Shown here one piece after another: positions 6,777 to 10,661 of a stretch of 10,661 bases of DNA (positions within the stretch are counted from its first letter, which is position 1; each line of letters starts with the position of its first letter). A program made the position numbers and the translations under genes. The stretch comes from Patescibacteria group bacterium. Lineage in GTDB: Bacteria; Patescibacteriota; Gracilibacteria; JAHISY01. Location: contig JAHISY010000059.1 of NCBI GenBank assembly GCA_018817365.1, positions 1 through 10,661 on the forward strand. Direction: 5' to 3'. The notes under the pieces were generated by a model. It saw nothing but the letters and a program-made list of their open reading frames with translations, made no database searches and was not told where the DNA came from.

Positions 6777-6816
6777 GGGTTGACAAAAGAAAAATATTAG
6801 TTAAAATTGACAACCC
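6777..6816 (+). promoter_or_regulatory. Promoter with an overlapping imperfect inverted repeat for the plus-strand gene
   Basis: TTGACA at 6780-6785, a 16-bp spacer and TAAAAT at 6802-6807 form the best sigma-70-type promoter in the window. A second TTGACA lies at 6807-6812. GGGTTGACAA (6777-6786) and TTGACAACCC (6807-6816) are reverse complements except at one position in each arm, separated by 20 bp. The arms cover the -35 box and the downstream edge of the -10 box, a classic layout for an operator. The start codon is about 30 nt downstream. Confidence 0.55.
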
Positions 6817-6843
6817 TAAAAATAATTTAATTAACTTTTTAAA

Positions 6844-7347
6844 ATGACTGAAGAACGAACGATGCCGTCGGCGGATTACAATCGAATGAAGGCTTTTTCA
6901 AACGCTACTATTGAATCGTACGAGGACGAGCACGACAAAATACCGATAGAAATACTGCTCCGACTTTATTTGGAAAGGAAATTATCCGCTTTTCATCTCG
7001 TGACGTCTGATCATTCTACAGAGATTGGTCGAGTGGAATTGTTGACCAAGTTTTTGGAAGAAAAAAATGCGGCAGGCAAAATTTCGCGAGCGGAAAAAGA
7101 TTTTTTAAACTATCTACTTGAGGCAGTTGAAATCAGAAAACAAGTTCGCGATGAAATTACTTATTGGAGCGTATTCAAAGAAAATATTTTGCAATCCGCG
7201 ATTGAGAATCTTTCAGGTCGTCCGGTTATTTCAGAAATAAGAAAATTGGTTATCAAGCTAATAAAAAAAGTTTCTGAAGCTAGCTCTTCAGCTTCTCAAT
7301 CTGCATCCGCAACTTCCGTTCCACCTCATCTACTGCATTCGCGATAG
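6844..7347 (+). CDS. Hypothetical helical protein, only plus-strand gene, overlapping hpf
   Basis: I do not recognise this 167-residue protein. It is soluble, charged and probably all-helical, with Leu/Glu/Lys-rich stretches such as PIEILLRLYLERKLSAFHL and AEKDFLNYLLEAVEIRKQVRDEI. There is no signal peptide, membrane segment or Cys motif. Its reality is supported by a good promoter and by AT-rich codon use that does not mirror a gene on the other strand over most of its length. The last 22 residues (Ser/Ala-rich, ending PPHLLHSR) lie antisense to the C-terminus of hpf and look like read-through composition. The original gene may have ended near residue 145. The start could be Met1 (6844) or Met7 (6862); neither has a Shine-Dalgarno motif. 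The lone orientation, lower GC and repeat-rich upstream region hint at late insertion. It could act on translation given its infB and hpf neighbours, but that is speculation. Confidence 0.7.
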   Translation: MTEERTMPSADYNRMKAFSNATIESYEDEHDKIPIEILLRLYLERKLSAFHLVTSDHSTEIGRVELLTKFLEEKNAAGKISRAEKDFLNYLLEAVEIRKQVRDEITYWSVFKENILQSAIENLSGRPVISEIRKLVIKLIKKVSEASSSASQSASATSVPPHLLHSR

Positions 7348-7585
7348 TTTCTCCGCTCGCCTCTGCCCTTAGCGAATTTCCTGTGAAAGTGAGCTGCACT
7401 CGAAGTCCAAAATTTGGCGAGTTGTGTTTTTTTCCGCGAAAAAGATTCACGTGAATCTTGACCGCATCTTCGTCCGCCTGATTTAGCCGGTTGTCGAACT
7501 TTTCTAATTTTACGAGCTTCTTCTCGATTAATTCTTTGTCTTTGTCCGAAGTTTCATACCCATCTTCGCGGTAGCTGAAAATCAT
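7280..7585 (-). CDS. hpf: Short ribosome hibernation promoting factor (HPF/RaiA family)
   Basis: This 101-residue protein matches the short HPF/RaiA (sigma-54 modulation) family. The helix signature ELIEKKLVKLEKFDNRL lies at about 19-35. A beta-strand region (KIHVNLFRGKKHNSPNFGLRVQLTF) follows, and the second helix ends in AEASGETIANAVDEVERKLRMQIEKLK, the usual pattern for the end of the fold. Family members bind the 30S decoding region and silence ribosomes in starvation or stationary phase. No C-terminal dimerisation domain is present, so it is a short rather than a long HPF. It starts 10 bp after the tpiA stop and is almost surely co-transcribed with it. Its 3' 68 bp are overlapped by the convergent plus-strand gene, and it ends in TAG. 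Confidence 0.88.
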   Translation of the reverse strand: MIFSYREDGYETSDKDKELIEKKLVKLEKFDNRLNQADEDAVKIHVNLFRGKKHNSPNFGLRVQLTFTGNSLRAEASGETIANAVDEVERKLRMQIEKLKS

Positions 7586-7595
7586 TTTTTTGGGG

Positions 7596-8252
7596 TTAAA
7601 TTTTTTGATTCAATCCGCTTGCTAGATCCCTCAACACCTCCGCTGGATTTTCTGCTTTTGTCACTCCGCTTGCCAGCAATACTCCTTTCGCTCCCAATTT
7701 TAACGCGGTTTTCACGTCTGCGCCATTCTTCACGCCCGCGCCGACGAGGAGGGGAGTCGTGCCGACTTTTTTTACCGCATTTTCCACGATTTCCGGATTT
7801 GCCGTCGTCACCGAAATTTCCCCGCCGATGAGTTCCGGCGGTTCGACTGCGACAAAATCGGGCTTCAATTCCGCCGCGATTCTTTCCGCTTCCGCGTCAT
7901 CTTCTGCGCAAATTATTACTTTCAATCCAGCAGCTTTTGCCGCTGTCACGCACTCCGCGAGTTGCCCCCCGAGTCTTTTTTCCGAATGGTTCAGCAGCGT
8001 GCCGACCGCCCCCATTTTTTTCACGAGAGCCGGAGGGATTCCGCCGGTGAAACTTCCAAAACCGACCGCATCGACGTGTTGCGCGAAAACCGGAATCGAA
8101 ACCGCCGCCGCGACTTTCTCCAAATCGAGCGCATTCACCGCCACCGCGATTTCCGCGCCGGTTTCCTCCGCGACGACTTCGTGAATTTTCGCGAGCGCGA
8201 CCGCGTTTTCACCAACCGCTGATTCGTAAGTTTTGAAATTGACGATGATCAT
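7596..8252 (-). CDS. tpiA: Triosephosphate isomerase, short archaeal-type
   Basis: It interconverts dihydroxyacetone phosphate and glyceraldehyde 3-phosphate in glycolysis/gluconeogenesis. At 218 residues it is about 30 shorter than normal bacterial TIM and follows the archaeal pattern throughout. It has NFKTY at 5-9 with the substrate-binding Lys7, PVFAQHVDAV at 54-63, GTLLNHSEKRL at 84-94 with the catalytic His89, and VAVEPPELIGG at 134-144 with the catalytic Glu137. The phosphate-binding turns are GAGV at 171-174 and LLASGV at 192-197. The bacterial hallmark NWKMN is absent. All key residues are present, so activity is expected. It lies 46 bp after the MBL-fold gene and 10 bp before hpf, so it is probably in an operon with both. 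Archaeal-type TIM in an otherwise bacterial context suggests ancient transfer or a lineage-specific replacement. Confidence 0.95.
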   Translation of the reverse strand: MIIVNFKTYESAVGENAVALAKIHEVVAEETGAEIAVAVNALDLEKVAAAVSIPVFAQHVDAVGFGSFTGGIPPALVKKMGAVGTLLNHSEKRLGGQLAECVTAAKAAGLKVIICAEDDAEAERIAAELKPDFVAVEPPELIGGEISVTTANPEIVENAVKKVGTTPLLVGAGVKNGADVKTALKLGAKGVLLASGVTKAENPAEVLRDLASGLNQKI

Positions 8253-8265
8253 TTGGAAAGGAAAT

Positions 8266-8293
8266 AAGGTTGGTAAGGTTCGTAATGATTATA
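8266..8293 (-). promoter_or_regulatory. Possible internal promoter before tpiA, in a spacer with a 9-bp repeat
   Basis: The 46-bp spacer contains TATAAT on the minus strand (8293-8288), a perfect -10 box about 36 bp upstream of the tpiA ATG. No good -35 box is found 16-18 bp further up. Two 9-bp words, AAGGTTGGT (8266-8274) and AAGGTTCGT (8275-8283), are adjacent and differ at one base. Co-transcription with the upstream gene is equally plausible. Confidence 0.25.
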
Positions 8294-8298
8294 AAGAT

Positions 8299-8916
8299 TT
8301 AGATTGGAAAGTGAAACTTTTGTGCTTTGCCGATTGTCCAATTTTCGCCGTGACCGGGGTGGACGATTATTTCCGGCGGTAATTTTAAAAGTTTCCGCAA
8401 ACTTTCCCGCAGCGCTTCAGCATCTCCGCCTGGCAAATCGGTTCGCCCGACATTCTCGCGGAAAAGCGTGTCGCCTGAAAAAAGTTCATTGTTGATTCGA
8501 AAACAACAACTTCCCTGCGTGTGACCGGGAGTGTGGATCACCTCGATTCGTTCGTCGTCGAATTTCAAAATATCTCCATCTTCCAATTTCTTTGCGACCG
8601 CGACTGGCTCGAGTTTCAGCGAAAAATCCGGCGGGTTCGGTTCGCCGCTTGCCACAATTTCCGCTTCATTCAAGTGAATCGCAATCGGCGCTCCCGTTTG
8701 CCGCGCGATTTCCGCGAGCGCGCCGAGATGGTCGGAGTGCGAGTGAGTCAATAAAATCCATTCAACCTTCGCGACGCCGATTCCACCTAAAATTCCCGCC
8801 GCATCGCTGCCGGGGTCAATGATAACTGCTCTTTTTTGAGTATTTTTCAAAATCCAGCAATTTTCTTCTAGCGATCCAGTTTGGACTTTATTTATAAGCA
8901 TAACAGCATTAAGCAT
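8299..8916 (-). CDS. Metallo-beta-lactamase-fold hydrolase (glyoxalase II-like)
   Basis: This 205-residue binuclear metal hydrolase has the family motifs in order: THSHSDH at 57-63 (ligands H58, H60, D62, H63), TPGHTQG at 129-135 (H132), SGDTLF at 147-152 (D149), GRTDLPGGD at 157-165, and HPGHG at 186-190 (H189). This is the small glyoxalase-II-like (YcbL/GloB-like) subgroup. The substrate may be a thioester such as an acyl-glutathione analogue, but sequence alone cannot fix it. The full glyoxalase II C-terminal substrate-binding domain is missing. Family alignment would begin at the second Met (codon at 8901, MLINKVQTGSLEENCWIL). The first ATG at 8916 falls inside a short tandem repeat, so the shorter form may be the true one. 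It lies downstream of the LysW gene and upstream of tpiA on the same strand. Confidence 0.92.
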   Translation of the reverse strand: MLNAVMLINKVQTGSLEENCWILKNTQKRAVIIDPGSDAAGILGGIGVAKVEWILLTHSHSDHLGALAEIARQTGAPIAIHLNEAEIVASGEPNPPDFSLKLEPVAVAKKLEDGDILKFDDERIEVIHTPGHTQGSCCFRINNELFSGDTLFRENVGRTDLPGGDAEALRESLRKLLKLPPEIIVHPGHGENWTIGKAQKFHFPI

Positions 8917-8929
8917 ACAGCATAACAGC
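8897..8929. repeat. Short tandem array (AGCATNN, 7-8 bp) at the start of the MBL-fold gene
   Basis: AGCAT recurs at 8897, 8905, 8912 and 8919, in units of 8, 7, 7 and 8 bp, followed by a final AGC. The array covers both candidate start codons of the MBL-fold gene, so unit gain or loss could change its N-terminus or leader. Confidence 0.7.
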
Positions 8930-8942
8930 TTCTAAAAAAGCC

Positions 8943-8977
8943 ATTGTATATTGCACATTGAAAATTGTGCATTGGTT
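8943..8977. repeat. Degenerate heptamer tandem array (ATTGNNN, five units)
   Basis: ATTG begins at 8943, 8950, 8957, 8964 and 8971, in perfect 7-bp steps with three free bases per unit. The array runs into the stop codon of the LysW gene (8976-8978). Within it, TGCACA at 8952-8957 and TGTGCA at 8966-8971 form an inverted repeat that could fold as a small hairpin after the LysW stop. Confidence 0.75.
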
Positions 8978-9149
8978 ATTCCCCCCAATCTTCCTGCACT
9001 TCCGGCGCGTCGTCGAGGATGACCTCCGGTTCGAGTTGCTTCACCTCGAGCTCCGCCGAACACTCGTCGCACGAAATAATCTCACCCACCTCGCAGTCGT
9101 CCGCAAGAGTGATGTCGGCATCGCATTTTGGACATTTGGCAGTCTTCAT
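8976..9149 (-). CDS. lysW: LysW-type amino-group carrier protein
   Basis: This 57-residue protein has the LysW/AmCP layout. Zinc-ribbon half-sites are CPKC at 6-9 and CDEC at 27-30, with EVGEIISC between them. The text SAELEV at 31-36, typical of the family, is followed by an acidic tail ending in EDWGE. In characterised systems of Thermus, Sulfolobus and Thermococcus, the side-chain carboxyl of this final Glu is joined to the amino group of alpha-aminoadipate or glutamate. The carrier-bound intermediate then passes through kinase, reductase, aminotransferase and hydrolase steps to lysine or ornithine. Here it lies 119 bp downstream of argH on the same strand, which favours ornithine/arginine synthesis. 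The partner enzymes (ArgX/LysX, LysZ, LysY, LysJ, LysK) are not in the window. An extra Cys19 is present. The gene is shorter than common ORF cut-offs and easily missed. A candidate promoter lies upstream; no Shine-Dalgarno motif is seen. Confidence 0.9.
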   Translation of the reverse strand: MKTAKCPKCDADITLADDCEVGEIISCDECSAELEVKQLEPEVILDDAPEVQEDWGE

Positions 9150-9200
9150 AAATTAATAATTAAAGAAAATGAAAAGTAATAAATCTCTTAAAACGCGAGG

Positions 9201-9229
9201 ATTTTAGCGGCTAGATTTTTAAAAAACAA
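9201..9229 (-). promoter_or_regulatory. Candidate promoter for the LysW gene
   Basis: On the minus strand TTGTTT (9229-9224) and TAAAAT (9206-9201) are 17 bp apart. The -10 box is identical to those proposed for the PilB-like and plus-strand genes. It would allow the carrier to be made independently of argH, with an AT-rich leader of about 45 nt. Confidence 0.45.
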
Positions 9230-9240
9230 TTGCACGCTTG

Positions 9241-9258
9241 TCCCCGTGAAAATGGGGA
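9241..9258. repeat. Small hairpin downstream of argH
   Basis: TCCCC at 9241-9245 pairs with GGGGA at 9254-9258 across an 8-nt loop, 10 bp after the argH stop. A T-run on the minus strand comes only about 15 bp later, so intrinsic termination is doubtful. The flanks (AATCCC before and GGGACAA after, minus strand) echo the palindrome after the PilB-like gene. Confidence 0.45.
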
Positions 9259-9268
9259 TTCCACAGGA

Positions 9269-10657
9269 TTAAAGCTGCCAAATCTTCGTCAAGGCATTTT
9301 TGAATTTTCGTGTTTCATTTGTCGTTTTCCGCTGCTCCGCAGCAATCCATCGACTGCCGATTTCGAGTTGTAAATTGCCGGGCATGCCGGGGGCTTTTTT
9401 TGCCGCCACTTGTTTTTGCGGATCGAAACTCGGCGCATCCTCGAATTTGACTACTTCCCGCCAGCCCGCGCGCGTGTAGCCTTCTTTTACTTTCCGGTAA
9501 GCCTCGCGGAAACTTAAACCTTTTTCGAGCACGAGTTCATTCGCGAAATCGGCGGCGTAAAGATGAGTGTCGCCGGCGGCTTTCTCGATGTTTTTTTTGT
9601 TGATTTCCAAATTTTGCAAAACAATCTGAAAAGCTTGCAGGCAGTGTTTCGAGAGTTTCACTCCCTGCACGAAAGGTTGTTTCAGCATTTGCAAATCCCG
9701 CTGGTAACCAGCCGGAATGCCTTTCATGATTGAAGCGGCTTGCGTATGCGAGCCGATCAGCATTCCCGCCGCCGCTCGGATAATTTCGAGCGCGTCCGGA
9801 TTTTTTTTCTGCGGCATAATCGAACTGCCGGTGGCGATTCGATTTGAGAGAGAAAAGAAATCGAATTCCGGAGAAGCGAAATAAATAATGTCATTCGCCA
9901 GCCGTGAGAGAGTGAGCGCGACGTTCACGAGCGCGCCAAGAGTGGTCGTCTCTACTTGCCCGCGACCGAGTTGCGCCGCGAGAGTATTGATTTGCAATTC
10001 CTCGAAACCAAGCAGCTTCGCAGTCAATTTCCGATCAATCGGCACTGCGGTTCCGAAACCCGCCGCGCTGCCGAGCGGGCAGCGGTCTGCTACGCGAAAA
10101 GCTGATTCCACGCCGAGATAATCGATCGAGAGAGTTTCTGCAAATGCTCCGAAATAATGACCGAGCGTGCCAACCATTGCTGGTCGCGTGTGCGTGTAGC
10201 CCGGCATCGGCAGCTGCGCATATTTTCCCGCGAGCGACTGCAAAACTTTCGCGAGTGCGAGCAACTCTTTTCGAATTTGCAGGAGCTCATTTTTCGCGAA
10301 AAGATGAATCGCGGTGGCAGATTGATCGTTCCGCGAGCGACCGAGATGAATCTTCCCGCCGAGCTCGCCGAGTTTTTTCGTAAGCAACCCCTCGATCGCG
10401 GAGTGCGAATCCTCCACATTTTTTAGTTCGAACTTTCGGGCGACTGCTTTTACATAAATTTCCCGCAAAACTTTCTGTACTTTTTCAAACTCCGTTTTTT
10501 TGAGATATTTTTTCTTCGTGAGCATGAATGCGTGGGCGGTTGAGGCTACGCAATCGAAAGGGAGCAAATATTTATCCAAAATCAAATCCGGTCCCACCGT
10601 GAATTTTTCGATGAAGGGATGCAATTTTTGCGAGGATTTTGTTTCCCAAATTTTCAT
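9269..10657 (-). CDS. argH: Argininosuccinate lyase
   Basis: It splits argininosuccinate into arginine and fumarate, the last step of arginine synthesis. The 462 residues match the fumarase/aspartase superfamily in order. The N-terminal region has AHAFMLTKK at 41-49, then EDSHSAIE at 82-89 and the substrate-binding LGRSRNDQ at 105-112. GYTHTRPAM follows at 153-161 with the conserved His156. The superfamily signature GSSIMPQKKNPD is at 277-288, containing the mobile-loop catalytic serine. The common bacterial text after GYTH (LQRAQP or LQPAQP) is replaced by TRPAM, so this is a divergent branch. The C-terminal domain is complete. The start MKIWE matches the usual family start (MKLWGGRF); only four bases remain before the window end, so the promoter and upstream genes are not visible. 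The LysW-type gene follows downstream, linking both to carrier-based arginine synthesis. Confidence 0.96.
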   Translation of the reverse strand: MKIWETKSSQKLHPFIEKFTVGPDLILDKYLLPFDCVASTAHAFMLTKKKYLKKTEFEKVQKVLREIYVKAVARKFELKNVEDSHSAIEGLLTKKLGELGGKIHLGRSRNDQSATAIHLFAKNELLQIRKELLALAKVLQSLAGKYAQLPMPGYTHTRPAMVGTLGHYFGAFAETLSIDYLGVESAFRVADRCPLGSAAGFGTAVPIDRKLTAKLLGFEELQINTLAAQLGRGQVETTTLGALVNVALTLSRLANDIIYFASPEFDFFSLSNRIATGSSIMPQKKNPDALEIIRAAAGMLIGSHTQAASIMKGIPAGYQRDLQMLKQPFVQGVKLSKHCLQAFQIVLQNLEINKKNIEKAAGDTHLYAADFANELVLEKGLSFREAYRKVKEGYTRAGWREVVKFEDAPSFDPQKQVAAKKAPGMPGNLQLEIGSRWIAAEQRKTTNETRKFKNALTKIWQL

Positions 10658-10661
10658 AAAA

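Larger units (their letters stand above)
6476..6843. other. Divergent spacer between infB and the plus-strand gene, repeat-rich
   Basis: This 368-bp spacer holds no supported gene. From left to right it contains the infB upstream region with no convincing promoter boxes, a 7/14-bp periodic array (6568-6602), two related palindromic repeat segments (6613-6630 and 6693-6718), three direct repeats (6710-6776), and a promoter with an inverted repeat (6777-6816). An open frame crosses it, but that frame is made of these repeats and is not called. Confidence 0.6.

Noticed and set aside
6491..6847. Plus-strand open frame of 118 codons upstream of the 167-residue gene
   Set aside because: It runs through the periodic array, palindromic words, direct repeats and the promoter. 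The translated repeats give low-complexity text and no family resemblance.
7759..8184. Plus-strand open frame of 141 codons
   Set aside because: Fully antisense to tpiA, whose protein has all catalytic motifs; Ala/Ser/Thr-rich shadow.
9238..9258. Intrinsic terminator for argH
   Set aside because: The 5-bp stem is followed by a T-run only after about 15 bp, too far for standard termination, so it is listed as a hairpin only.

Overview
This window reads as a compact bacterial chromosome segment, most likely from the Candidate Phyla Radiation (Patescibacteria). That placement is an inference. It rests on very short or overlapping gene spacing, a GspE/PilB-type ATPase next to unrecognised envelope proteins, no Shine-Dalgarno motif before any start, no TGA stop in ten readable genes, and a mix of ordinary bacterial genes with genes of archaeal or thermophile flavour. 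The standard code fits: the long genes contain no in-frame TGA. All genes but one lie on the minus strand, so the window is best read from right to left.

Right part (10657 to 7280, minus strand): argH (argininosuccinate lyase), then a 57-residue zinc-ribbon protein ending in EDWGE, recognised here as a LysW-type amino-group carrier protein. Next come a glyoxalase-II-like metallo-beta-lactamase hydrolase, a short archaeal-type triosephosphate isomerase (tpiA), and a short HPF/RaiA ribosome hibernation factor. A LysW carrier beside argH suggests that this organism makes ornithine/arginine, or lysine, on a protein carrier. Middle (7347 to 6476): the only plus-strand gene, an unrecognised 167-residue protein. 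Its 3' end runs 68 bp into hpf, and a 368-bp spacer packed with repeats and a good promoter precedes it.

Left part (6475 to 1, minus strand): infB (IF-2), a complete tRNA-Asp(GTC) with encoded CCA and a likely terminator, a repeat-rich spacer, then a tightly packed cluster: a PilB/GspE-like assembly ATPase, a secreted acidic protein with a sortase-like C-terminus (LSSTG, hydrophobic segment, KRK), a 435-residue single-pass membrane-anchored protein, and the start of another single-pass protein that runs off the window. This cluster looks like part of a type IV pilus or type II-like envelope machine with unrecognised components.

A feature of the whole window is that several spacers hold degenerate tandem arrays with a 7-bp period. 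The core differs from place to place (TTGGANN, ATTGNNN, AGCATNN, TTCNNNG, and a CAGTT core every 14 bp).
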